64,000 nt of DNA from positions 1-64,000 of the forward strand of contig JAQTZZ010000007.1 of NCBI GenBank assembly GCA_028687545.1, written 5' to 3'. Below the pieces are notes generated by a model. That model was not told the origin of the DNA, did not search any database, and saw only the letters and a program-made list of their open reading frames with translations. The position numbers and the translations under genes were made by a program. Each line of letters opens with the position of its first letter. The stretch's first letter is position 1. This document shows, piece after piece, positions 48,937 through 58,460 of the stretch. Origin of the DNA: Candidatus Wallbacteria bacterium (GTDB lineage: Bacteria > Muiribacteriota > JAQTZZ01).

Positions 48937-51900
48937 ATGCAGGCCAGGACAAATATTAAAATCGCATCGATCATCTTTTCTTTTCTGATCCTGATCTCGC
49001 TGATAATTTACGGCTGTGGCGGAGGCGGTGGCGGTGGCATTCTAAGCGACCTGGTATCAACCACTCCTCAGATAGAAGTTCCGGTCAAAATCAACCTTGA
49101 ATTTACCCAGGCTTCATACCTCAAAAACGGAGCAAGCCAGAAAACTCCGGTAAATCTAGCCAAAATAATCCTGATTTTCTGGCATCTTTCTCCTGTCACT
49201 GGAGAAGTAAGCGCAGAACAGTTTGATCCTACTCTCTCTCCCTCAGCTTATTACGGAAAAAAGATGAGAAACGGGGATTACCTGATGACGTTCGGAGGGT
49301 TCGCTGATTTCAATTACAGCCTGCACAGCGGTGAAGTGAAAGTACTGGCAGGAAACAGCTATACCCTGTTCGCAATCGCCCTGGACGACCAGAATCAGCC
49401 TCAGTATTGCGGACTGAAGGGGAAAATCAACGTGCTTCCCGGTACTGTCAATGACTCAGGCACCACAAACCTCTATCAGGGCAACAGTTTCGCCACCACA
49501 CAGCTCGCTGAGGCTGGTATAGACTATGGTTTCAACCAGAGTTCAGTGCTCGGCACATCCGATAAAGTCACTTTGCATCAGCCGCAATTTATCGCACTGC
49601 TGGCCACTCTGCCTGAACAGAGTCTTTACCCGGCAGACAGTCTGGATCTCTCTTCAACCCGCGTGATCGGAGTTTTCGACGACTACGGCACAGTGGAGAT
49701 CATGAATTTCAACTGGAGCGTTAAATCAGGCGGAGGCAGCATTGCGAACAATTTATATACTGCTCCTGATTCTCCAGGCACAGTTGTCCTGACATTGTCG
49801 GCTGACCTGGCAGGCACTATCTGCAGCCTGGACCTGACGCTGCATGTGCTGGCACCAGTCCCGCCCAGCGGCAACTGGCGGCTTGCTTACAATCTGCTGT
49901 CCGGTCCATCTTCCGAGATCTGCCTCAGCAGCTCTGACGGACTGCAGCAGACGCAGCTGACCTCAAATTCCTGGATCGACGGATTCCCATCCTTCTCCCC
50001 TGACGGAAACAAACTGATCTTCCAGAGTAACCGCAATCTGGATGGTCAGATTTTCAAAATGTATATCGACGGTACTCTTGTGACTGCCCTCACCTCAGGG
50101 TCTGACGACGGACAGCCTGTTTATTCCCCTGACGGATCTAAAATCGCCTTTGTCAGAAAAACTGCAGGGATCGGCGAAATCTTTCTGATGGACTCTGACG
50201 GAGGAAATCAAGTGAATCTGACCGGCAATCCGGCAGACGACGAATATCCTGGATTCTCTACTGACGGGCAGAAATTAGTATTCAGCTCAAACCGGGATGG
50301 AAACAATGAAATCTATCTGATGCGGAATGACGGCAGCGCAGTGACCAGGCTGACCGACAATTCAGCATCAGAGATTGAGCCGCGCTTTTCAGTTGACGGC
50401 AAGATTGTATTTGTCAGTAACCGCAGCGGGAACAATGAGATCTATCTGATGCACGGGGACGGGACTCAGCTCACGCGTCTGACCAATAATGCTGCTGACG
50501 ACAGAAACCCCAGCTTTTCGCCTGACGGGACTCTGGTCGCATTTACAAGCGACCGCTCTGGAGCCGACAACATTTTCATCATGCACTCGGACGGCACCAG
50601 CCCTCAGCGCTTCATAAGCAGCTCCAGCGCCGGCAGCAGCCCTGTCTTCGGCACAATCGGACAGCCATTTCTTTCCTATATCTCACTTTCATCCACCAGT
50701 GAAACCGTTTTTCCTGATGCAGTGATCGACCTCTCCCAGATCACTGTCAGCGCCCATTATTCAAACGGCAGCTCTGCCACCGCATCAGGTATTTCCTATA
50801 CTCTGTCAGGCAGCGGTCAGCTGTCAGGATCCACCTACACTGCAACTGCAGTCTCAGGGACAGCGGAAATCACCTTTATCAGTACTGACGGCGATATCAC
50901 AAGAACTGCTCCTTTCATGATCAATATTGTTCAGACTCCGCTGAACCTGACTGTCACACTTCCCAAAACCACTCTGCTGCCAGCCGAAACTCTCAGCCTT
51001 CCTGCTTCAGGCGAAGTAGTGTATGACAGCGGCAGGACCATTGAAGCAGGCCTGAGCTGGGCGGTCAAGGCAGGGCCGGGCAGCCTGGCAGGTCTGATCT
51101 ATACTGCCGCAGCCTATCCCTGCACAGCTGAAATTACTGCTGCCTGTGTAACAGACACAATTACACTGACCAGGAATTTTGTGCTGACAGTATCGGCCTG
51201 GCCGGTTCATCTGCTGACAGTCAATCTCATTCCTGTAGAAGCGGTGACTGCAGGAGCCCAATGGAGCCTGGACAGCGGAAACACATGGAAATCAAGCGGA
51301 ACCACAGCTGAAATTGCCGAAACCTCGACCTATGAAATCTCTTTCAAAAACATAACAGGCTATGCGACTCCAGCGAATCTGCTCAAAACCATGGGAAATT
51401 CGGATACAGTGGAAACAGTGAACTATCTGCCTGTCTATCGTGTGCTGACAGTCAACCTCATTCCTGGTTCTGCAATCGCAGCCGGCGCGCAATGGAGCCT
51501 GGATTCAGGTACTACCTGGCGGAACAGCGGCGCTACAGCCGAGATTCAGCAGGCCTCAAGCTATGAAATCACCTTCAAACCGGCAGCAAATTTCAACACG
51601 CCACCAGTGATCACTGGCGTAATGAGCGGCAGCGATGAGGTGAAAACAGGGGATTATGCAGCGATTTACCATATCCTGACTGTCAATCTCTCCACTGCCG
51701 GGGCCGTATCTGCCGGCGCACAGTGGAGCCTGGACAGCGGCACAACATGGAAAAACAGCGGTTCAACCCTGGAAATCCAACAGGGTACTAGTTATGAAAT
51801 CACCTTCAAACAGATTGCAAATTTCAATACTCCTTCTGCGATCACAGGCGCAATCGCCAGCGATGAAGTGAAAACCGGGGATTATGCGGCGATTTACCAT

Positions 51901-54900
51901 GTTCTGACAGTCAATCTCTCCCCTGTCGGGGCTGTCACTGCCGGTGCACAGTGGAGCGCTGATAGTGGTACTACTTGGAAAAATACTGGAGCTACAGTTG
52001 AAATTCAGCAGGCCTCAAGTTATGAAATCACCTTCAAAACAGTCCCGAATTTCAATCCACCTCAGTCAATTACTGGCGCGATGAGCGGCAGCGATGAGAT
52101 AAAGACAGGGGACTATTCTGCGATCTTACATGTTCTGACAATAAATCTGTCACCTGCAGGTGCTGTTGCAGCAGGTTCTCAATGGAGCTCAGATGGCGGG
52201 GCGACCTGGAAAAACACAGGAACTACAATTGAAATCCAGCAGGGTTCAAGCTATACCATCGAATGCAAAACTCTCTCCAACTGGACCAGGCCAGGGGTTT
52301 ATTCTGCGATCATGCCTGGAGCTGACAGTATCGAGATCCGATCTTACTCAGCTATTTACGGTGCTTCCTGGAGCATGGCTGTCGCTGCAGCACCCTGGGA
52401 TAGCCGTGGAGCCCATACAAGCTTAAATTACAACGGGAAAATGTGGGTGATCGGTGGCGGAGGCACATCGGATAAAAATGATGTCTGGTCATCCACTGAT
52501 GCAATCTCCTGGGTCCAGATCGCGACTTCTTCAGACTGGAGCCCAAGATGCGCACATGCAAGTGTTGTTTTCAATAATAAAATGTGGGTTCTGGGTGGCT
52601 GGGAAAGCGGAACTACCGCTAAAAACGATGTCTGGTATTCGGCAAACGGCAGCAGCTGGACACAGGCTGCGACTGCTGGATGGAGCGCCAGATGGGGTCA
52701 TTCATGCCTGGTATATCAGGGCAAAATGTGGGTGATCGGTGGTTACGACGGCAGTCTCAATCACAATGATGTCTGGTGTTCTGTAGACGGGGCCAGCTGG
52801 GATCTTGTTACAGCCAGCGCAGGTTTCAGCGCCAGAAACAATCATTCCAGCATTGTTTACGATAATAAGATGTGGGTAATCGGCGGCAGCGGTTCCGGTA
52901 ATTTAAACGACGTTTGGTGCTCCACTGACGGCAAATCGTGGACTCTGGTCACTTCAGGAGCTGCCTGGACTCCAAGATGGGGTCAAGCAGGTTTTGCTTT
53001 TGACAACAAGTTATGGATCTGTGGCGGTTACGCCACCAGCGGTTTGAACGATATCTGGTATTCCATTGACGGCGCAAGCTGGACCCAAACAACTGCTGCA
53101 GCTGAATGGAGTGCACGGCAGGACCTTCCCTGCATCGTTTTCTATGACAGAACATGGGTGATCGGAGGCAGCAACGGCTCTGCTGTTACAAAAGATGTCT
53201 GGTACAGCGAAACCACTGCTCTGGATTTTCCGGTCAATCTGCCGCTCGCGCAGAAGTCGCAGACTATCGAAGTCAATTCAATCCTGACACTGCCTTCCAC
53301 TGCTGAGATCCAGTATAATGATGGATCATTCCTCGTTCAGAACATCAGCTGGAGCAATCCTTCACTCAAGGGAACGCTGTCAGGCAACAGCTACAAAGCC
53401 CCGGGAACTACTGATACCATTGAACTGCAGGCCAGTTACACTGAAAACCTGGTCACTCTCAACACGACTATGGAAATCAAGGTTGTCAGCCAGGGTTCGC
53501 TTTGGCATCAGGCTGCAGCAACCGCGGAATTTCCTGCTCGATCTGATCATGCAAGCCTTGCCTATGACAGCAAAATGTGGGTGATCGGAGGAAATGATAA
53601 CGAGTATAAAAATGATGTCTGGTATTCAACTGACGGTGCAAATTGGACTCAGAAACAAACTACCAATGATTTTTCTGCTCGTTCTAATCATTCGTGCCTG
53701 GTCTTTCAGAATAAAATGTGGGTGATCGGTGGCAGCTATGGGGCTGGCTGTTTTTACAACGATGTCTGGTGCTCAGAAGATGGCGCAGATTGGACTCTGA
53801 CGTCAGAATCCGCAGCATTCCCCGCACGCGGCAGCCACTCAAGCCTGGTCTTTGACAATAAAATGTGGGTGATCGGCGGTCAGGATTACTCCAGCCCCAT
53901 GAAGGATATCTGGTTTTCCGCGGATGGAATTAACTGGTCCCAGGCAGCAGATCCACCTTTTACAGCAAGATTTGGTCATTCCAGCATAGTCTATGACAAC
54001 AAAATGTGGGTGGTCGGAGGGAAAGATATCAACGGCTGTTTGCATGATGCCTGGTATTCGACTGACGGGGAAAACTGGACCTGCGCCACAACAAGTGCAA
54101 ATTTTTCTGCAAGAAACAAGCATTCCAGCATGATTTACGATAATAAAATGTGGGTGATCGGTGGCAGTTCATCAGCGGGTATGCCTGCCTCCCCATCCGG
54201 GCCAGTTTCTATGGACATGTCTGGGAATTCTTCCAACAATGAAGCCTGGTATTCCACGGATGGAGTGAATTGGATACAGGCTACAGCGAATGCGGATTTT
54301 TCCGCCAGAGACTGCCATGCAAGTATAGTTTACAACAGTAAAATGTGGGTGATCGGAGGGAAAGATATCAACGGCTATTTAAATGATGTCTGGTACTCAG
54401 GCAATGGCACAGCAATGGTCACACCAGTGAATCTTGCCCTGTCCACCCGCGAAGCCACGATCGAGCTTAATACTTCCTATACTCTGCCTTCCACTACTGA
54501 AGTCTATTACAATGACGGTTCATGCACTGTTCATGACATCATCTGGAGCAAAGTTTCAGGCAGCGGCAGCTATGCCAGCAATGTTTACACAGCTTCAGAA
54601 ACCACAGGGGAAGCGGTACTTTCCGCAACTTATTCCACTCTCACTTCGACAATGGAAATCCGGGTCGTAGGCCAGGGTGCAGTCTGGCATCGGGCAATAG
54701 AAAGTGCAGATTTTTCCCCGCGTGTATCTCATTCCAGCATGGTTTTCCAAAACGAAATGTGGGTGATTGGCGGACAGATAGCTGAAGACCCATATTTAGT
54801 AAATGACGTCTATTCCTCGGCAGACGGAAAAGTCTGGAATCTCCATACACCAGGAGGCAGTATTTTTTCCGAACGTTACTGTCACACCAGCCTTGTCTAT

Positions 54901-57900
54901 GATGATAAGATGTGGGTGATAGGTGGCGCCTGGGATGGTTATTTGAACGATGTCTGGTGTTCCCCGGATGGCGCAAGCTGGACTCAAGTGCCACCTGCCG
55001 GAGATGGTTTTTCTGCGCGTGGCAGCCACTCAAGCCTTGTCTATGACAACAAAATGTGGGTGATCGGTGGTATTGGCGACGGTTACTTGAACGATGTCTG
55101 GTACTCAACAGATGGCGCAAACTGGGTTCAGTTGCAGCCTGTCGGAAATGGTTTTTCTGCCCGTAGCAGCCACTCAAGTCTTGTCTATGACAACAAAATG
55201 TGGGTAATCGGAGGATATTGCTACGGTGAAGGCGGAGCTTATTATAATGATGTCTGGTATTCAACCGATGGGGCAAACTGGGTTCAAGCTACGGACAATG
55301 CTGCATTTTCCCCTCGCTGCGCCCAGACCAGCTTTGTCTATGATGATAAGATGTGGGTGATAGGCGGCTGTGATGAATCCAATTGCTTTAACGATATCTG
55401 GTATTCCACTGATGGAGTGAATTGGGTTCAAGCCACTGCCAGTGCGGATTTTACACCTAGGAGCTTGCATACCGGTTTCGTCTATGAAAATAAAATGTGG
55501 TTGATTGCAGGGCAGGATGACAACGGTGATTATCTTCAGGATGTCTGGTACTCAGACAGCGGCACTGTAGAAGTCACGCCTCTTTACATGACGCTGAATC
55601 TGGTTACTCTTGAAACTTATGCAGGCTGTACCAGCAATCTTGCTTCGATTTCCGCCACAATCTACGATTCCAATGGGACCAGCTCTGAAACAGGCAGCTT
55701 GAGTTTTGCGGCAGAGGTAGGAAACGTCACTACCGGCATCTACACTGCACCGAATCCGGCAGTGGACACGATCGAGGTCAGCTACACCGGAAACGGCAAA
55801 ACAATCACCGCGCATCTGCTGGTTCGCCAGCTCTGTTCAGATTGGATACAGGCAACCGCAGGCGCAGCATTTTCTAAGCGGCAAGCTCATTCCAGTCTGG
55901 TATTCAATAACAAGATGTGGGTGATCGGCGGGACATTGATGGTAGATGGGATGGTCAGCAGCCCAAAGAACGATGTCTGGTCTTCCACTGATGGAACTGC
56001 CTGGACTGAAGTCAAAACAAATTATCCTGGAGCAGGTTTTTCCGCCAGAGGTTATCATTCCAGCGTAGTATTCAACAATCTGATGTGGCTGATCGGCGGT
56101 ATGGAACAATATAACTACAAGAAAAATGATGTCTGGTATTCTGCAGATGGCTGCACCTGGACATCCGCTACTGCAACAGCGGGCTTCTCAGCACGTGCAT
56201 TCCATGCTTCCCTTGTTTTTGACAATAAAATTTGGGTGATCGGCGGAAATGATGGGGAAATCGATAAAAATGATGTCTGGTACTCGGCTGACGGAATAAA
56301 TTGGACACAGGCAACAGGGAATGCTGATTTTTCCGCCAGAAGCTATCATTCCAGCATAGTTTATGACAACAGAATGTGGGTGATCGGTGGATATTCCGGA
56401 GAAACCGGGGATCTGCATGATGTCTGGTATTCGACAAACGGCATCAACTGGACACAGGCTACAGCCAGCGCAGCCTGGAGCGCCAGAAGCTGCCTTGCCA
56501 GCCTGGTTTACGACAATAATATTTGGGAAGTCGCAGGAGTAACGGACGGGGCCCAGAAAAACGATGTCTGGCATTCTATCAATGGAGTGGATTGGGTTCA
56601 GGCTACTGCCTATGCCGCTTTCCCCCCAAGAGACACTCATACGAGCCTTGTGTTTGACAACAAAATGTGGGTAATCGCAGGAGATTCCAGCGGCGAGAAA
56701 AATGACGTCTGGTATTCGGAACTGTCCGGTGCTGCGAAAACACCGGTGAATCTGGCTCTATCCACCCATGAAGCAACGATTGAGGTCAGTACTTCCTATA
56801 CTCTGCCTTCCACTACCGAAGTCTATTATAATGATGGAACCTCTGTTGTCCGGAACATCACCTGGACCAAAACTTCCGGCAGCGGCAGTTTGGTGGGCAA
56901 TCTCTATACAGCTCCAGGTGCTGTTGAAGAAGCGGTTTTCACAACCACTCACACCGAAGGAGCGGTTACGCTCAATGGGACCATAGAAATCAATGTGGTC
57001 GTTTACACGCTGACAGTCAACCTGACGCCGGATCTGGCCGTTACGCAAGGTGCGCAATGGCGACTGGCCGGCGAAGGATCCTGGCGCAACAGCGGCACGA
57101 GCGCGCCGGTTTCGGGAGGATTTCCTGCCACCATCGAGTGCAAAGCGACTACCAACTGGAACACCCCGGCAACCAAGGAGATAACAATGCCTTTAGGTGA
57201 CAGCGTGGAGAGCATGGCATTTTCTGCGATTTACGGAGCAGTCTACACTTGCGAAACTTCTGCAACCGGTTCATACGCCGTTGACCACCAGAGTTTAGTT
57301 TACAATAACAAAATGTGGGTGATCGCGGGATTTGACAACAGTAGCTATACAAACAATGTTTGGTCATCATCAGATGGTAAAACCTGGACTTTAGTCACTT
57401 CAAACGCGGCATTTTCTAAACGCATATCTCATACCAGCTTAGTGTTTGACAATAAAATGTGGGTCATAGGTGGCGTGACTGCGCCAAATAATGATGCTAG
57501 TAACGATGTCTGGTATTCAGTTGATGGAGCAACCTGGACTCAGGCGACTGCGAGTGCTGCTTTTGCAGCCAGATCTGGACACACCAGCGTGGTGTTTGAT
57601 AATAAAATGTGGGTCATCGGGGGATATTATCTGAGTTACCATAACGATGCCTGGTACACAGTTGATGGAATCACTTGGACCAAGGCCACGACCAGCGCTA
57701 AACTTATACGAACAAACCACCAGAGCCTTGTTTACAACAACAAAATGTGGGTTATCGGTGGCAGCAACGATTCTGCTGTTTGGAATGATGTTTACTACTC
57801 GACAGACGGTGTCACCTGGACTCAGGCCACTGCCAGCGCTTCATTTTCTCCAAGATGTCAACATTCTAGTATTGTGCTGGACAACAAAATGTGGATAATC

Positions 57901-58392
57901 GGGGGAATCGCCGATACTTGGTCAGGTCCCTATAAAAACGATATCTGGTTCTCCACTGATGGCTCAAACTGGACTGAGGCTACGCCAACAGCTGCTTTTC
58001 CGATACGGGCCGGACATACCAGTCTTGCATTCAATAACAAAATCTGGGTGATCTGCGGCGGTGGAACTACGGGTAATAACCGCAAAAATGATGCCTGGTC
58101 ATCTTACACCAATGGTGAAGTCACACCAATTTACATGGAAACCAGCCCGAAGACACTCGAAGTTCAGGCCAGCACGGGCTATGATTGCGGGGTTAATCTG
58201 CACAAATACGTGTTCTACTCAAGCAACAGCTCCAGCGAAGTGTCAGCAGTGAGTTACGCCGCAGTGCGTGGCAGCTTTGCCGTCAATACTTACAATGCTC
58301 CGGGAACTCCAGGAGTCGATACGATCGAAATTACATATATTGAGGGAGGCAAGACTATCACGACACATGTGAGCGTGACGAACAGTCCGTGA
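48937..58392 (+). CDS. Giant multi-propeller surface lipoprotein (3151 residues)
   Basis: Start ATG 48937 has GGGAGGCG just upstream (an in-frame TTG 12 bases earlier is not used). The signal peptide ends in the lipobox LIIYGC. Order: paralogous N-module (about 48-213; YYGKKMRNGDYLMTFGGFA, YCGLKGKINVLPG), Big-like domain, TolB/WD40-like propeller (about 308-575; FSPDGxKLxFxSNR blades), two Big-like domains, and five 77-residue LTVNLxPxxAVxAGAQWS modules. Five groups of six kelch repeats then alternate with Big-like domains. A sixth LTVNL module lies before the last propeller and a Big-like tail ends it. No wall-sorting or secretion-tag signal is seen at the C-terminus. It is likely a surface or outer-membrane adhesin or glycan-binding protein. 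Confidence 0.85.
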   Translation: MQARTNIKIASIIFSFLILISLIIYGCGGGGGGGILSDLVSTTPQIEVPVKINLEFTQASYLKNGASQKTPVNLAKIILIFWHLSPVTGEVSAEQFDPTLSPSAYYGKKMRNGDYLMTFGGFADFNYSLHSGEVKVLAGNSYTLFAIALDDQNQPQYCGLKGKINVLPGTVNDSGTTNLYQGNSFATTQLAEAGIDYGFNQSSVLGTSDKVTLHQPQFIALLATLPEQSLYPADSLDLSSTRVIGVFDDYGTVEIMNFNWSVKSGGGSIANNLYTAPDSPGTVVLTLSADLAGTICSLDLTLHVLAPVPPSGNWRLAYNLLSGPSSEICLSSSDGLQQTQLTSNSWIDGFPSFSPDGNKLIFQSNRNLDGQIFKMYIDGTLVTALTSGSDDGQPVYSPDGSKIAFVRKTAGIGEIFLMDSDGGNQVNLTGNPADDEYPGFSTDGQKLVFSSNRDGNNEIYLMRNDGSAVTRLTDNSASEIEPRFSVDGKIVFVSNRSGNNEIYLMHGDGTQLTRLTNNAADDRNPSFSPDGTLVAFTSDRSGADNIFIMHSDGTSPQRFISSSSAGSSPVFGTIGQPFLSYISLSSTSETVFPDAVIDLSQITVSAHYSNGSSATASGISYTLSGSGQLSGSTYTATAVSGTAEITFISTDGDITRTAPFMINIVQTPLNLTVTLPKTTLLPAETLSLPASGEVVYDSGRTIEAGLSWAVKAGPGSLAGLIYTAAAYPCTAEITAACVTDTITLTRNFVLTVSAWPVHLLTVNLIPVEAVTAGAQWSLDSGNTWKSSGTTAEIAETSTYEISFKNITGYATPANLLKTMGNSDTVETVNYLPVYRVLTVNLIPGSAIAAGAQWSLDSGTTWRNSGATAEIQQASSYEITFKPAANFNTPPVITGVMSGSDEVKTGDYAAIYHILTVNLSTAGAVSAGAQWSLDSGTTWKNSGSTLEIQQGTSYEITFKQIANFNTPSAITGAIASDEVKTGDYAAIYHVLTVNLSPVGAVTAGAQWSADSGTTWKNTGATVEIQQASSYEITFKTVPNFNPPQSITGAMSGSDEIKTGDYSAILHVLTINLSPAGAVAAGSQWSSDGGATWKNTGTTIEIQQGSSYTIECKTLSNWTRPGVYSAIMPGADSIEIRSYSAIYGASWSMAVAAAPWDSRGAHTSLNYNGKMWVIGGGGTSDKNDVWSSTDAISWVQIATSSDWSPRCAHASVVFNNKMWVLGGWESGTTAKNDVWYSANGSSWTQAATAGWSARWGHSCLVYQGKMWVIGGYDGSLNHNDVWCSVDGASWDLVTASAGFSARNNHSSIVYDNKMWVIGGSGSGNLNDVWCSTDGKSWTLVTSGAAWTPRWGQAGFAFDNKLWICGGYATSGLNDIWYSIDGASWTQTTAAAEWSARQDLPCIVFYDRTWVIGGSNGSAVTKDVWYSETTALDFPVNLPLAQKSQTIEVNSILTLPSTAEIQYNDGSFLVQNISWSNPSLKGTLSGNSYKAPGTTDTIELQASYTENLVTLNTTMEIKVVSQGSLWHQAAATAEFPARSDHASLAYDSKMWVIGGNDNEYKNDVWYSTDGANWTQKQTTNDFSARSNHSCLVFQNKMWVIGGSYGAGCFYNDVWCSEDGADWTLTSESAAFPARGSHSSLVFDNKMWVIGGQDYSSPMKDIWFSADGINWSQAADPPFTARFGHSSIVYDNKMWVVGGKDINGCLHDAWYSTDGENWTCATTSANFSARNKHSSMIYDNKMWVIGGSSSAGMPASPSGPVSMDMSGNSSNNEAWYSTDGVNWIQATANADFSARDCHASIVYNSKMWVIGGKDINGYLNDVWYSGNGTAMVTPVNLALSTREATIELNTSYTLPSTTEVYYNDGSCTVHDIIWSKVSGSGSYASNVYTASETTGEAVLSATYSTLTSTMEIRVVGQGAVWHRAIESADFSPRVSHSSMVFQNEMWVIGGQIAEDPYLVNDVYSSADGKVWNLHTPGGSIFSERYCHTSLVYDDKMWVIGGAWDGYLNDVWCSPDGASWTQVPPAGDGFSARGSHSSLVYDNKMWVIGGIGDGYLNDVWYSTDGANWVQLQPVGNGFSARSSHSSLVYDNKMWVIGGYCYGEGGAYYNDVWYSTDGANWVQATDNAAFSPRCAQTSFVYDDKMWVIGGCDESNCFNDIWYSTDGVNWVQATASADFTPRSLHTGFVYENKMWLIAGQDDNGDYLQDVWYSDSGTVEVTPLYMTLNLVTLETYAGCTSNLASISATIYDSNGTSSETGSLSFAAEVGNVTTGIYTAPNPAVDTIEVSYTGNGKTITAHLLVRQLCSDWIQATAGAAFSKRQAHSSLVFNNKMWVIGGTLMVDGMVSSPKNDVWSSTDGTAWTEVKTNYPGAGFSARGYHSSVVFNNLMWLIGGMEQYNYKKNDVWYSADGCTWTSATATAGFSARAFHASLVFDNKIWVIGGNDGEIDKNDVWYSADGINWTQATGNADFSARSYHSSIVYDNRMWVIGGYSGETGDLHDVWYSTNGINWTQATASAAWSARSCLASLVYDNNIWEVAGVTDGAQKNDVWHSINGVDWVQATAYAAFPPRDTHTSLVFDNKMWVIAGDSSGEKNDVWYSELSGAAKTPVNLALSTHEATIEVSTSYTLPSTTEVYYNDGTSVVRNITWTKTSGSGSLVGNLYTAPGAVEEAVFTTTHTEGAVTLNGTIEINVVVYTLTVNLTPDLAVTQGAQWRLAGEGSWRNSGTSAPVSGGFPATIECKATTNWNTPATKEITMPLGDSVESMAFSAIYGAVYTCETSATGSYAVDHQSLVYNNKMWVIAGFDNSSYTNNVWSSSDGKTWTLVTSNAAFSKRISHTSLVFDNKMWVIGGVTAPNNDASNDVWYSVDGATWTQATASAAFAARSGHTSVVFDNKMWVIGGYYLSYHNDAWYTVDGITWTKATTSAKLIRTNHQSLVYNNKMWVIGGSNDSAVWNDVYYSTDGVTWTQATASASFSPRCQHSSIVLDNKMWIIGGIADTWSGPYKNDIWFSTDGSNWTEATPTAAFPIRAGHTSLAFNNKIWVICGGGTTGNNRKNDAWSSYTNGEVTPIYMETSPKTLEVQASTGYDCGVNLHKYVFYSSNSSSEVSAVSYAAVRGSFAVNTYNAPGTPGVDTIEITYIEGGKTITTHVSVTNSP
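51205..52360 (+). repeat. Five tandem 77-residue LTVNL-type modules in the giant lipoprotein
   Basis: Each module reads roughly LTVNLxPxxAVxAGAQWSxD, SGxTWxNSGxTxEIQQ, SSYEITFK, then a Gly/Asp turn and DYAAIY. The second to fourth are the closest to each other. A sixth copy is at about 57004-57237, and six diverged copies form the C-terminus of the 60141 gene (62335-63715). Confidence 0.85.
52360..58110 (+). repeat. Thirty kelch repeats in five groups of six
   Basis: Groups lie at about 52360-53215, 53498-54410, 54680-55565, 55839-56730 and 57239-58110. Each has six blades of roughly 48 residues of the type HSSLVYDNKMWVIGG...NDVWYSTDGxxW. Six kelch blades make a complete propeller, so five propellers are expected, separated by Big-like domains of about 95 residues. 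The DNA of the KMWVIGG segment is nearly the same in many blades. Confidence 0.85.
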
Positions 58393-58460
58393 AGGGGAAT
58401 TGGACATTTAATTAGTATTTCTTTATCATGAATATTAATTATTATGAAAAGCGGGGAAAT

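Noticed and set aside
54641-55276. A 211-codon minus-strand frame inside the giant gene
   Set aside because: The repetitive kelch DNA is open on the antisense strand by composition. Its His/Arg/Ser-rich product has no signals.
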